Virus record (IMG/VR): IMGVR_UViG_3300030329_005851 | Span: 1 to 47,089 of that record | DNA: 47,089 nt | Reading direction: 5' to 3' (one strand) | Source: a virus | Shown here: positions 17,284-26,518 of the stretch, one piece after another | Layout of the letters: every line of letters starts with the position of its first letter | How positions within the stretch are numbered: the stretch's first letter is position 1 | Program-made: the position numbers and the translations under genes | The notes under the pieces: model-generated | Databases searched by the model: none | What the model was told of the DNA's origin: nothing | What the model saw: only the letters and a program-made list of their open reading frames with translations

Positions 17284-18612
17284 TTAGCACTGTTCTCCGT
17301 CCTGTTGCCAGGTTGGTACGACATCCGAAGATCCGCAAGGAGTATTACAGCTCCCGTCACCAGTTCCGCATAAAGCGACACCTGGATGGGCTCGACTGAT
17401 TCCTACAGAAACCAAATCGGTAGGAGCACCATAAGTAACGGTTTGAGTACCCTTTACGGCAGTTGTGCCGTTAATGAATACTCCGTTAGTGGTATCTTGA
17501 GGGCCTCCGACTTGACCAACAAAGGTTAAGTCTACGGTCTTGTTTGCACCAATGCTAGAAGTAAAGTTCTGTGACTCTAATTCTGCATTCTTAAGAACAA
17601 ACTGAAGATTATGATTACCTTCGGTGCAGGAGTCTCCTACTGCACAGGTTTTCATGTTAATAGTAATGTCGCGTTTATTATTGCCGCAAATTAGATCCGT
17701 GAGGTTTCCTTCCTCAATGTCGGTCAGTTGGGCCGAAACGCTCATCGTGGCATTCACGGGAAAATCAATTTCTCGTGCGAATGCATAACTGTCTCCCAAA
17801 CGTTGGATCGGAGTCCGACCAATGGGCATGTCGAGAGTAAAGTTCTGGACATTCATAGCGGAACGAGCGTCTGTATCTGAAGGGGTGCCAGGTAAAACGG
17901 CGCCGCCCATTTGAAGATCAGTACTACCAAAGTCCATGTGAACGTCTCCAGGGCGTAGGGCTGCAACGTCCATTTCGCCAGTAGTACTCTTAGGAACAAC
18001 AACTGTTCCGCCTGCCTTACAACCGCTAGAATTTACTGCGGGATTCGCAAAGCCGCTAGAGCCTATATTAAAGGAAATGTTATTCGCGTCAACTGTGACG
18101 CTGGCACTAGGAATATCTCCCACTGCCGCTGTAACACTATAAGCACTAATAAAGCCATTGCCAATGCCAATAACTCCATTACAGCCTTTTTGGGAAGTAC
18201 TATAGGGATCGCTTTGGGTTGCATCCGCCCCTTCTGCTACGGTAAGAACGTAGTAGTTCTGTTCGTCGCGCCTGTTTGCCATGATGCCAGATACCGTATT
18301 AACGGTGCCATCTACAATAAAGCCGAGGGTGCGTTCGTTTTTACCATCAGCTAGTAAGTATGTAAAGTCTAAGCTAACAGTGGGGGAATCGATAATTTCC
18401 CTTTCAAGTGCAGCAAGTCTGCCAAATTCATTAATATCCGTGCGGGCGATGTCAATGCTATGGGAAACGTCCTGAACCCTATACAGTTGTTGAGGAGTAA
18501 GGCCCGAAATCGTTTCTGCGTTCCACGACTTTGGCCCACCTACTTTACAACCCGTTTTAATGGGCCCAACGTATAAAGCTTCCGATTGATAAATTACTCT
18601 ATTTCTTGCCAT
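17284..18612 (-). CDS. Probable major tail tube protein
   Basis: 442 aa, beta-rich, Gly/Thr/Ser-rich with few charged runs. N-terminus MARNRVIYQSEALYVGP matches that of the upstream gene (MARSRITFQSQALYVGS), and both share NEFGRLAAL, LGFxVDGT, GSSGxxNPAVN, RPxD and RDITIN blocks. The extra C-terminal tail contains CGTGDGSC and NTPCG, an unusual Cys pairing. The strong terminator directly after the gene suggests high separate expression, so of the four paralogues this is the best candidate for the abundant tube subunit. No tail sheath gene is seen in the window, which favours a siphovirus but does not prove it. Confidence 0.65.
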   Translation of the reverse strand: MARNRVIYQSEALYVGPIKTGCKVGGPKSWNAETISGLTPQQLYRVQDVSHSIDIARTDINEFGRLAALEREIIDSPTVSLDFTYLLADGKNERTLGFIVDGTVNTVSGIMANRRDEQNYYVLTVAEGADATQSDPYSTSQKGCNGVIGIGNGFISAYSVTAAVGDIPSASVTVDANNISFNIGSSGFANPAVNSSGCKAGGTVVVPKSTTGEMDVAALRPGDVHMDFGSTDLQMGGAVLPGTPSDTDARSAMNVQNFTLDMPIGRTPIQRLGDSYAFAREIDFPVNATMSVSAQLTDIEEGNLTDLICGNNKRDITINMKTCAVGDSCTEGNHNLQFVLKNAELESQNFTSSIGANKTVDLTFVGQVGGPQDTTNGVFINGTTAVKGTQTVTYGAPTDLVSVGISRAHPGVALCGTGDGSCNTPCGSSDVVPTWQQDGEQC

Positions 18613-18677
18613 AATTAAATAAGTGTTTAGTGCCTGTATTGATAATTACATCTTTTTGCCGTAAATGAGAAGTTTTT

Positions 18678-19790
18678 TTATGGAATATAGGACCCTGAAA
18701 TAATTAAGCCCTTGTCGGTCTGCGTTTGAGCCCCTAGCTGTGTGGTAAATCTTAAGTCTATCATTGCCTCCTCATCCAAGGTAGAGACTATGGATTGCCC
18801 CTCGAATACGGCCCCTTTGATTATAAATTTCATGGAAGGATCATTGGTATTTGCGCCCGAACATCCCAAGCAGGGAGGCTTAAGGTTAATAGTGATATCT
18901 CTAGGCGTAGGGCTACAAACTTCATTAATAAGGTTTCCCGAATGAACATCGGTAAGAAGGGCGCGACAATTAAACTGAATGTCTACGGGAACTTCAAATT
19001 CTTTTTTGGGTCCCCCTCCGAGGGACTCTTCCTCCTCAAGGTCGAGGCTAGCATTTATATTAAATTCACTAATATAAACCTCCTGGAGAGATGGGGCGGT
19101 ATTACCAGGAAGAACAGGGCCTCCTTCAGCTAGCAAGCTGGGACCAAAATCCAGCGTAATATCCTCAGGTCTTAATACGGGAGTATTTGCGGTGCCCGTG
19201 CTTGCGGCAGGAATGGTAACAACGCCCGACCTTAAACACATGGTGCTAGTATTTACGGCAGGATTAGGAATCCCTGAAGATCCCGTAACAAATAGAATAT
19301 TAGCCCCCTCATAATCCAAAGTCGTAGAGGGAATCGCCCCTACCTCAGCCTCTACCTGATAATTAGTAAGCATTCCATTGCCCAATGCCACCACCGAATG
19401 TTTTTCTCTTTCGGCCTCGGTATAGTTGGCTGCCTGAACGGCATCTTTTTTTTCGCTTACAGTTAATAGGTAAAAGTTTTTCTTTATACCAGAGATGTTC
19501 AAAAAATTCTTGGTTCCATCCACACTAAATCCCAGCGCATGCTCGTTTTCACCCTTCCCCAAGAAATATCTGGTCCTCAAAAGCCCTATGGGTGAGTGGG
19601 GAGAGGTGTACCCTAACGCAGCAAGTCTACCAAATTCGTTTACAGGTTCACGATTAACATCCGAATCGATGTTTACCAGTTGAGTTTTTTGTATTTCTGT
19701 GGGAACTAAATCTGCATCACCATTGGCCCCACTTTGGCCCGACCCTACATAAAGAGCTTGGGACTGAAACGTTATTCTGCTTCTAGCCAT
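18678..19790 (-). CDS. Tail-tube-like structural protein (first paralogue)
   Basis: 370 aa, clearly paralogous along its length to the 442-aa protein downstream (shared MARxR start, NEFGRLAALG, GLGFSVDGT-type, SSGIPNPAVN, RPEDITLDFG, CSPTPRDITINLK). It has an acidic insert DLEEEESLGGG not found in the neighbour. Its start shares a base with the stop of the upstream gene, so it is translationally coupled to a neck or terminator protein. It may be a minor tube or tube-to-neck subunit. Confidence 0.6.
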   Translation of the reverse strand: MARSRITFQSQALYVGSGQSGANGDADLVPTEIQKTQLVNIDSDVNREPVNEFGRLAALGYTSPHSPIGLLRTRYFLGKGENEHALGFSVDGTKNFLNISGIKKNFYLLTVSEKKDAVQAANYTEAEREKHSVVALGNGMLTNYQVEAEVGAIPSTTLDYEGANILFVTGSSGIPNPAVNTSTMCLRSGVVTIPAASTGTANTPVLRPEDITLDFGPSLLAEGGPVLPGNTAPSLQEVYISEFNINASLDLEEEESLGGGPKKEFEVPVDIQFNCRALLTDVHSGNLINEVCSPTPRDITINLKPPCLGCSGANTNDPSMKFIIKGAVFEGQSIVSTLDEEAMIDLRFTTQLGAQTQTDKGLIISGSYIP

Positions 19791-20668
19791 TATGGCCTCG
19801 GATATCTAAAGTTGGAAAGGTCAAAATCAAGAAAGCCAATACGTACCCCGAGAGGGATGGATTTATTGGTTCTATCAAAAAGCTTTGAAGCTGTTACGCT
19901 CTCTATATATAGCTGGGGACTGGATTCGTTGGCGTTGACAATACCTGTATATGTATAAGGCGGCTCTTTTATGTGAAAAAATTCCCCATAAGGGAAATCG
20001 GAATAGCTAATAATGGGAAAGGTCTCTCTCGCTGCATCTCTAAACATAGAAACCATTCCATCTAGCGTATAATTATCCTCTACTATAGCCACCACCCTCA
20101 CAAAAGCCTTGGTGTCCTCTAAACCCCCCAATGCCCTCGGATCATTTTGGGATCCGTTGTAGCTAATAAATGCCGCAGGCAATGTATATTTTCTTCCGTT
20201 TAAGTTATTTTTATCCTGAAGGTAAGTATTGCCGTAGTCGTCTACATAAAAATCATTGTTCATTATCAAATCTTCTTCAGAATCATTAGTTATATAAACA
20301 TTAACCTCTTTAGTATTAAATGCGCCAGTTATAGGAGTACCCGACGCAACCGAAGCTCCGCTTTCTATTAAGACTCGGGCTTCATTTACATCTATGAGCA
20401 GGCCGCTGGTTCCTTGATTAATCTCTACACCATCTATATAAACCCCCGAAGGAACTCCTGTTCCCTCTCCCACTAATTGCCTAAACGGGGCATAGAAAGC
20501 ATCGAGGTTAGGTGGAATATCATCGGCATCTTCTGCGGTCCCCGCCACCTTTTGAACAAAACTTATTCCCGTGGCTTGCGTAATGTAAGACTCATTGCGG
20601 CGAACAAGCACATCATCAAACCATAGATAAAAGCTGGACAAAAGTTCGTGATCAAATTGGCTTTTCAT
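19790..20668 (-). CDS. Neck/tail-terminator region structural protein
   Basis: 292 aa, mixed alpha/beta, no recognised motif. Starts MKSQFDHELLSSFYLWFDDVL. Order in the late module (after the tail-completion-like gene, before the tube genes) is that of head-to-tail joining or tail terminator proteins. It overlaps the next gene by one base and starts 2 nt after the upstream stop, so it belongs to the same translational block. Function is by position only. Confidence 0.5.
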   Translation of the reverse strand: MKSQFDHELLSSFYLWFDDVLVRRNESYITQATGISFVQKVAGTAEDADDIPPNLDAFYAPFRQLVGEGTGVPSGVYIDGVEINQGTSGLLIDVNEARVLIESGASVASGTPITGAFNTKEVNVYITNDSEEDLIMNNDFYVDDYGNTYLQDKNNLNGRKYTLPAAFISYNGSQNDPRALGGLEDTKAFVRVVAIVEDNYTLDGMVSMFRDAARETFPIISYSDFPYGEFFHIKEPPYTYTGIVNANESSPQLYIESVTASKLFDRTNKSIPLGVRIGFLDFDLSNFRYPRP

Positions 20669-20670
20669 AA

Positions 20671-21267
20671 TTAAAGGGCTCCCATAACGTCATTAACGAA
20701 GTCGGTTAATATTTTACTTAAATATTTTACACTCCTAAATGACCCTGAGTTTACCTCCACTTTCGCTTGAATACCTCCGCCTGATCGCCCCTTAGGCGCG
20801 CTCCCTACTAGATATTGGCCTAGTCCAGGAATACCTCGTTCGATTCCCTCGGCCCAACTCAAGCCAGGCGCCCACGGCATAGGGCTTATTTCGTAGAGTT
20901 TATCTAAACTGGGTATCTTTACCTCGAAGTCTATAATAACATCTTTATTACTCTTCCGAACTTGCCTTATCTCTAATTGTTGGGCCAGATATATGCGTAT
21001 CGCCTGTGTAGGACTTTCCGTGCGATCAAAGCCTATGAACCCAAAAAGGTTTGCCTTGTTGTTTGCGCCCACTAGAGTATTGCTTAAATTTCTGGCAGTG
21101 GGCCCTCCTTCTATCTCCCTTGTGACGGGATGGGCCGAGAAGTTGGCCAGCATTATTTTTTGCGCCTCTTTTACTATTTCTCTAATTTTATTCTCAAACT
21201 GCCGCGACAGCTTAGGGCTGGCCTGTCTGGCTAGAGTTCTCGAGAGTTGGGCTCTGTTGATTATCAT
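20671..21267 (-). CDS. Tail-completion-like protein
   Basis: 198 aa. N-terminal basic helix (RTLARQASPKLSRQFENKI) and a central segment PWAPGLSWAEGIERGIPGLG of a kind seen in marine phage neck genes. Lies 5 nt from the upstream gene. HK97-gp10-like or neck function is suggested by size and position; sequence evidence is weak. Confidence 0.45.
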   Translation of the reverse strand: MIINRAQLSRTLARQASPKLSRQFENKIREIVKEAQKIMLANFSAHPVTREIEGGPTARNLSNTLVGANNKANLFGFIGFDRTESPTQAIRIYLAQQLEIRQVRKSNKDVIIDFEVKIPSLDKLYEISPMPWAPGLSWAEGIERGIPGLGQYLVGSAPKGRSGGGIQAKVEVNSGSFRSVKYLSKILTDFVNDVMGAL

Positions 21268-21272
21268 GACAA

Positions 21273-21725
21273 TTATTGGTCATTGCGCTGTAAATACAAT
21301 ACATAAAACAATACCCCAAAGGGCCCCGCTTTAGCAGGGTCACTAACTATCTTAAAGAGCTCTCCATCTATCTCTATGCGGGGAGCGGTTTTTATAAGAT
21401 CGTATCCCGTTTGATCCAGCTTGAGCCTGACGGTTCCTTCAGGAAATCTAACGTTTACCTGGGCGCCGAAGTCATTGACCAACTCTTCAGGCTGGGTCCC
21501 GACATATTTAATGCGAGCGGTGGTGCTGTATTTTTCGACTTCCTTGATTTCTCTGCTGGAATTTTTGAGCCTGCTATACAGGGCATTGTAAGCGCTGTTT
21601 GTGGCCACAAATACCCCCTGCTTGGTCTTATATATATAGATATCCCGAGCAAAGGTTTTATGCATGTTTTTGAAAACGTCCTGATAGGCCGTTTTTTCAG
21701 CATCCGTTAGATAGCTAGTTGCCAT
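21273..21725 (-). CDS. Head-tail connector protein, probable
   Basis: 150 aa, mixed alpha/beta, no motif recognised. Contains a KYVGTQPEELVNDFG segment followed by NVRFPEGTVRLK. Its start abuts the upstream adaptor-like gene (shared base). Size and place between capsid and tail genes match head-completion or stopper proteins. Confidence 0.45.
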   Translation of the reverse strand: MATSYLTDAEKTAYQDVFKNMHKTFARDIYIYKTKQGVFVATNSAYNALYSRLKNSSREIKEVEKYSTTARIKYVGTQPEELVNDFGAQVNVRFPEGTVRLKLDQTGYDLIKTAPRIEIDGELFKIVSDPAKAGPFGVLFYVLYLQRNDQ

Positions 21726-22273
21726 TAAGCTGGCTCTCCATCATTACCCGCCACTTGACGAGGTACCGCTTGGTACATGTTATAGTTATGAATTAATCGC
21801 TTAAGTTCGTCGGTTGCATCCTGTGCAAAACCTCTTACAATCCTAGATGCCTCATTCTTTTGACTGGCAGAGAGAATGATGGCCTGTCTCTGAATTTGAG
21901 TATCTCCTTCCCGCAAAGAGGTCCATTCCGTCAGGGTATAGTCGCTGCTAGTTGTTCCCGAGGTTTGAGTAGTACTAACGGTGTTCCGAAGTATTTTTCT
22001 CGCTTCTTTATTATAATACTCTTGAAGAAAAACTTGCTTATATATGGCCTCTTCCTCAGGTTGCCATATCCACCCTGATGCCTTTGCCCCAGTCTCGGGC
22101 AGTGCGCATATATTGCCGCTATTGAAGCTGGTATTAATTAAAACATTGAGCATTCCTACGTTCGCGCCCAACCAGCCTGATGTAGAACTAAGTAAGGAGG
22201 CCTTCTCCGTACCCGTAATATAATCAAACTCGGTTTCGACGACAGAGGTAGCAAGTTGCCCAATGGGGTTCAT
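21725..22273 (-). CDS. Head-tail adaptor-like protein
   Basis: 182 aa, predicted mostly helical, with SSSTSGWLGANVGMLNVLIN-like neutral N-terminal part and a helix ending FAQDATDELKRLIHNYNMY. Third gene after the major capsid gene, where gp6/gp15-type adaptors usually lie. Starts 3 nt after the SAP-like gene. No catalytic or binding motif visible. Confidence 0.45.
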   Translation of the reverse strand: MNPIGQLATSVVETEFDYITGTEKASLLSSTSGWLGANVGMLNVLINTSFNSGNICALPETGAKASGWIWQPEEEAIYKQVFLQEYYNKEARKILRNTVSTTQTSGTTSSDYTLTEWTSLREGDTQIQRQAIILSASQKNEASRIVRGFAQDATDELKRLIHNYNMYQAVPRQVAGNDGEPA

Positions 22274-22276
22274 TAA

Positions 22277-22735
22277 TTAGAGGCCTTTTTTTGTGAGATC
22301 CAAAACTTTTTCAAGCTTGTCCTTGGAAAGATGGCTTCCCACCGATTTAGCGCCAGGTAGAACCACGTGACGCCCTTTTCCTTGGTTATAGGCTTGAAAT
22401 TCTTTTGCCATTTTTGTTTTAAGCGCCGTACGAGTACCACTGGGGAAAACTCCAACTTTTACCGCAAATTCCTGAAGCTCCCACATATTCATTTCCGACA
22501 TGCGAGCCTCAAGCACCTCAAGGCTAGTAGTGCCATAAGGGTTGGTTTCTTTTATTCCTACGAGTTGTTCCAGGTCTTTAATTTGCTCCACCGTATGCTT
22601 TCCGTCAATGTAATTGAGAGATTCTAGCTTGCGGGGAGAAGCACCTTGAGAAGGGCTTTTCGATTCCTTTTTCCCTTTTGGGGTAGCAGCCTTAGAGGCG
22701 CGTTTTTTGGTAGATTTTCTGTTTTCTTTAGACAT
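22277..22735 (-). CDS. Basic N-terminus plus SAP-like helical domain protein
   Basis: 152 aa from ATG at 22735; the frame extends further upstream, but this ATG has an AAGGAAAGG site. Residues 1-45 are strongly basic (KSTKKRASKAATPKGKKES). Residues about 70-125 (LEVLEARMSEMNMWELQEFA then TALKTKMAKEFQAY) look like a SAP/LEM-type DNA-binding helix pair. It sits right after the capsid gene and its terminator. A DNA-contacting head or connector role is an inference. Confidence 0.55.
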   Translation of the reverse strand: MSKENRKSTKKRASKAATPKGKKESKSPSQGASPRKLESLNYIDGKHTVEQIKDLEQLVGIKETNPYGTTSLEVLEARMSEMNMWELQEFAVKVGVFPSGTRTALKTKMAKEFQAYNQGKGRHVVLPGAKSVGSHLSKDKLEKVLDLTKKGL

Positions 22736-22793
22736 AATAATACCTTTCCTTATCCTAAAAGGGATTACACAAAAGTCCACTCCACGTGAACAA

Positions 22794-22822
22794 CAAAAAG
22801 CCCGCCACTAGGGCGGGCTTCT
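22794..22822 (-). terminator. Rho-independent terminator after major capsid gene
   Basis: Stem GCCCGCC / GGCGGGC with a 5-nt loop, followed on the minus strand by TTTTTG. About 30 nt after the capsid stop codon. Confidence 0.85.
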
Positions 22823-22848
22823 TGAGCTAAATACGCCTTTTTCTGGAA

Positions 22849-23940
22849 TTAAACTTCCACGCCGAGGATAGCACGGTTATCAAGAACCATGCGGCCTTCC
22901 TCGAGCGAACCGTAGTAACCGATCTTCTTTTGGCGAACGCTATATTGGTCGTCAGCCAAGAGATTGAACTCGGAACCGCTTTCGCTGCTAACGCTAACTG
23001 CGCGATAGAGAGAAGAACGATTAAGGTTCAGTGCGAGAACTAGGTCGTCCCTGGCGTTGCCTGCGAGGTTATCATAAATTGCCTCAAATTGCTCTCCAGG
23101 TCCGAGTTGGTAAACCTCCATAATGTTGACTCCGAAGAAGTTAGCCATTTCACCCGAATCATTGAAGAGTCCAGCCCTGATAGAATCAGGAGCTGCAACA
23201 CCCCAGCCAGTTTGGTTTGTGCTTACGCCACTGCTGGCACCATAGGTATTGATTGGGTTATAGGCCATTCCGCGAATGTCCTCGATTACTTCGGGACTAA
23301 CCAGAAGGTCAGTAATTCCCTTGCGGTCTACATCAGGAGTGCCACCACTCCACGATTCGTTAATGCGCTTAGAGCGAGTCATAAGAGCATTAAGGTCAGC
23401 CAAAAGGAAGCGGCCAGGTTGCTTGGAGACCAAGACGTGGGAGGTTCCTTGACTTTCGGTATCAGCCAACGTGCCCAAAATGAGATTGGCGCTGGTCTTC
23501 TCTTGCTTAAGAAGAATTTCCTGCGCTACTCGGGTAAACGTCTTACCAACAACATCGAGGCGGCTCTTGGCAGCATACCGACGATCAAAGCTTACGGCAC
23601 TATCAAGATTGTAGGTCGTGAACTTAAGTTCGGTAGCGGTAGGAGCCACTTGGTTGGTAGGAAGCCCACCAGGCATAGATTGGCTATAAACCGTAATGTA
23701 GTCATCATCCGTGATGTCGTAATAGAGATCAAGGGGGATACTGGGGTTATCATCCTCATTAAAAGTGAGGGTTTCAAATAAATTACTTAACACGGGGGCA
23801 TTATTAATAACCTCCGCAAGTACGGGTCCGATAAATTCGGCCAGTGCAGCTTGAGCTTCGTAGGCTGTGTCGCGATTGTTCGACGCCATAGCCTTAATCA
23901 ACTCGAGTTGTTCATCAGTTCTTTTTAGAGTAATCTTCAT
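22849..23940 (-). CDS. Major capsid protein, HK97-fold type
   Basis: 363 aa from ATG at 23940. The open frame continues to a TTG at 23976, but MKITLKRTDEQ is the better start. Shows the long N-terminal helix (AYEAQAALAEFIGPVLAEVI), then a beta-rich core and a segment FDRRYAAKSRLDVVGKTFTRVAQEILLKQE typical of phage capsids' spine helix. It follows the protease/scaffold and decoration genes and is followed by a strong terminator, as expected for the most abundant head protein. The fold is assigned from order, size and pattern rather than a diagnostic motif. Confidence 0.85.
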   Translation of the reverse strand: MKITLKRTDEQLELIKAMASNNRDTAYEAQAALAEFIGPVLAEVINNAPVLSNLFETLTFNEDDNPSIPLDLYYDITDDDYITVYSQSMPGGLPTNQVAPTATELKFTTYNLDSAVSFDRRYAAKSRLDVVGKTFTRVAQEILLKQEKTSANLILGTLADTESQGTSHVLVSKQPGRFLLADLNALMTRSKRINESWSGGTPDVDRKGITDLLVSPEVIEDIRGMAYNPINTYGASSGVSTNQTGWGVAAPDSIRAGLFNDSGEMANFFGVNIMEVYQLGPGEQFEAIYDNLAGNARDDLVLALNLNRSSLYRAVSVSSESGSEFNLLADDQYSVRQKKIGYYGSLEEGRMVLDNRAILGVEV

Positions 23941-23968
23941 GTTATTTTTTTCTCTCTTGTTGAAGGGT

Positions 23969-24640
23969 TTATCCAAGCCTTACAATGGCATAGTAGCCTG
24001 TTGATCCTGCCGAACCAGCAAACTGATCAGGTTGATTGATGGCCGTACGGTGTCCCGTAGCCATAACCATGCCCAAACTATTGCTGTCGCTTGCGGCACA
24101 AGCGTCAACTTTGCCTGCGGTGCTCGCAGCCTTGAACCCGCTACCAGGTACCCAGTTATCTTTGCTTGTGGTGGCAGAAGCGCCATTGGTGTTATTCCCG
24201 TCAAGCGCGAGAGTAATAACTCCCCTAGTGAGAACGGGTACTGATTCACCCGAAAGTACGGATTGGGTTTCAAGCTTCTTCTGCGGATAGTAGAGAAGCT
24301 TCTCCCCATTCTCGTCCTTGAGGGCGGTTTGATACAAAGTCACGCCGAGGACAGTGCCCTTTTCTGCATCTGCTGCAGCTGCGTCAACTTTGAGCGGTAC
24401 AATCGGATAACCATCTTTGCCCAAATGCGGTATGTTCGACGTATTCCAGCTAATGCTAGAAGGCGTGTCATGCTGATACTGAATGGGGCCTAGGTTAAGA
24501 TTGCCCGAAGTCACCGACACAAAAACTCCTGCGTCTCCACCACCCGAACTGTCCGTGCTATCATTGCACGTTGCGTTCGAGTACATGTTAACGACGTCTT
24601 GCTCGGCGTACTGTCTGAATGGTAGTAGTCTTAGTGCCAT
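23969..24640 (-). CDS. Capsid decoration / head-associated protein
   Basis: 223 aa, rich in Gly, Ser, Thr, Asn and Ala, beta-type composition. N-terminus MALRLLPFRQYAEQDVVNMY resembles that of decoration-type proteins encoded just before the capsid gene in many marine phages. It lies 4 nt after the protease/scaffold gene and 28 nt before the capsid ATG. Probable role is coating or stabilising the expanded shell. Confidence 0.6.
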   Translation of the reverse strand: MALRLLPFRQYAEQDVVNMYSNATCNDSTDSSGGGDAGVFVSVTSGNLNLGPIQYQHDTPSSISWNTSNIPHLGKDGYPIVPLKVDAAAADAEKGTVLGVTLYQTALKDENGEKLLYYPQKKLETQSVLSGESVPVLTRGVITLALDGNNTNGASATTSKDNWVPGSGFKAASTAGKVDACAASDSNSLGMVMATGHRTAINQPDQFAGSAGSTGYYAIVRLG

Positions 24641-24644
24641 AGTG

Positions 24645-26261
24645 TTAGTACTTTATAGTTAAATTGTCTTGGTTAAATGCTGATTTGAAACGTTGCCGAA
24701 GAGTATCTTCCTCTTGGCTAATTTCTTCGTTAGTGTTTGGAATTGTAGCTGTAGCTTGATCGGCATTATCCAGGGCTTGGTCAACAACCTCTTCCTCGCT
24801 TTGAGGTTCGGCGGTAACACTAGCGCTTGATTCCTGAAGTCTCTTTTGGACTTCTTCGTCAATTTGCGCCTGAATCTGTTCTTGGGCGGCTGCAACAGCC
24901 TCCTTACTCTTATGTTGCCATACTACAGCAAACTTTTGCTTGTATGCCTCAAATTCGTCATCGTCTTCACCGAGAGCGTTAACTTCGGTGGCAATAACGG
25001 TTAGATCTTCGTCTGCCAGCTCATAAGCTGCATCGATAATAGCCATACGCTCGTTAAAGCGTTCCTTGGCTTGACGCTCCAGCTTTTCTTGTTGTAGTTC
25101 AGCTAATTGGTTTTCCGTGGCAGAAAGCTTTTCTTCAAGCTCACCCATGGAAGCCTTTAGTTCTTCTTCGGCTCTGAGGAGTTCATTCTTCTCTGCCAAG
25201 GCTTTTTCCTTTTCCTGAACGTATTCATCGCTTTTTTGACGAATGGCCTCAAAAACGAATTGTGAAACGCTGGCTACGGCCTCTTCAGTGTTTACAGGAG
25301 TATTACCCTCTTTGGGTTCGGCCTGACGTTGAAGAAGTTCTTCCAGTTTATTAATGATATCTTGATTTTCCATAGCTTGCCTGTTATGTTGAATTACATC
25401 GGTTTCAAACGAATGTGAAATTTTTTCTTCTAAATTGATAAGTCCTCTAACAAAGCATTTATCGTTAATGCAAATTATCCCCCCTTCTTTATGCGCGTCA
25501 TCTTCTTGTATGGTGACTGGTTTTCGACTCTCCTTTTCTACATACACGCCCTCAACGTCGGCGGCGGGACTGGCGGTAAATGCTATACCGAGAGGGTAAA
25601 TTTCCCCACTCACTAATCGTTTTACTGCAATGCCATCTTGAGTCTTTCCTTCTCCTCCATACGCCCTAAGGTATTGTTTGAATTCTTCGATCTGTTCGGG
25701 TTTAGTAATTATTTCAAGATTGTTGAGATCATCCGACTCGCCCATTGCAATAGAGTATTTATTAAAGCCCAGCTCCCAACTGGCGGAGATTACCTTATCC
25801 CAACCCTCTTCCTCTGCCTGGTCTAAGGCATGGGCAAACTGAGGGTTAACGGTCTTGTATACTACAGCCCCAAGGGCAATATTGAAGGGCCCATCTAGTG
25901 CAGCCGCCTCCACGTCAGTTATAATTTTATTTTCACCAAACTCACTAAAAGCTGCGGAAACAATATGCCCCACTACTTTTTGTTTTTGATGCTCAATGTT
26001 GGTAGGTTTGTTGACAAAGTAGTCTTTAATGGCTATCGCGGTTTTAGTATCTATTGCGTCATCATTTTTATTAAACCTATTAACTACGGCCGCATTAAAC
26101 GCAACACCAATGAGATCTATATTCTTCTTTAAGTCAACACTCTCAGGAATCAAACCCTTTAACTTGTCCAGGGATGCATCGCTAATGTTCCATTCTTCAT
26201 TGTATAAATTAGTAGAAGCTAGAACTTCATTCTCAAATTTAGCGGTATACTTATAAGACAT
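24645..26261 (-). CDS. Prohead protease fused to scaffold-like coiled coil
   Basis: 538 aa. Residues about 45-235 resemble a prohead (herpes-assemblin/S78-type) serine protease: HQKQKVVGHIV supplies a candidate His (about 91) and VISASWELG a candidate Ser (about 159-161). From about residue 290 on the chain is a long Glu/Gln/Lys-rich coiled coil, as in scaffolding proteins. Fusion of protease and scaffold in one chain is known in phages. Starts by TAATG overlap with the upstream gene and lies before decoration and capsid genes. Confidence 0.75.
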   Translation of the reverse strand: MSYKYTAKFENEVLASTNLYNEEWNISDASLDKLKGLIPESVDLKKNIDLIGVAFNAAVVNRFNKNDDAIDTKTAIAIKDYFVNKPTNIEHQKQKVVGHIVSAAFSEFGENKIITDVEAAALDGPFNIALGAVVYKTVNPQFAHALDQAEEEGWDKVISASWELGFNKYSIAMGESDDLNNLEIITKPEQIEEFKQYLRAYGGEGKTQDGIAVKRLVSGEIYPLGIAFTASPAADVEGVYVEKESRKPVTIQEDDAHKEGGIICINDKCFVRGLINLEEKISHSFETDVIQHNRQAMENQDIINKLEELLQRQAEPKEGNTPVNTEEAVASVSQFVFEAIRQKSDEYVQEKEKALAEKNELLRAEEELKASMGELEEKLSATENQLAELQQEKLERQAKERFNERMAIIDAAYELADEDLTVIATEVNALGEDDDEFEAYKQKFAVVWQHKSKEAVAAAQEQIQAQIDEEVQKRLQESSASVTAEPQSEEEVVDQALDNADQATATIPNTNEEISQEEDTLRQRFKSAFNQDNLTIKY

Positions 26262-26518
26262 TATTCATCCCATTTTTTTGGCAACGACCCTTCGCATCCC
26301 AACTTTTTTGCACGAGAGGTTAGTTTTCTTTTGAATGTCTCAAAGCTCATGGGGCCTTTATACATTCCCCAAGTACTCACGGCATCCTTTACATCCTTGC
26401 AGGACATCACAGGAAATGAACGACGCTTCGGATCAATAAAATCGCTATCCTTTAAGGCGCTCCTTTTTTTACCACCAAACCTTTCGGCTCCTTCCGTTAG
26501 ATATTTTGAGTAGTCCAT
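26261..26518 (-). CDS. Small conserved phage protein of the head module
   Basis: 85 aa from ATG at 26518 (a GTG lies one codon upstream). Contains RSFPVMSCKDVKDAVSTWG followed by MSFETFKRKLTSRAKKLGC. This pattern is common in small phage head-module proteins and in C-termini of some phage proteases. Coupled on both sides (TGATG and TAATG). Molecular role unknown. Confidence 0.65.
   Translation of the reverse strand: MDYSKYLTEGAERFGGKKRSALKDSDFIDPKRRSFPVMSCKDVKDAVSTWGMYKGPMSFETFKRKLTSRAKKLGCEGSLPKKWDE

Noticed and set aside
23089-23781. 230-aa plus-strand frame opposite the capsid gene
   Set aside because: It is a shadow of the capsid coding strand, has no promoter, and conflicts with the strongly supported capsid gene.
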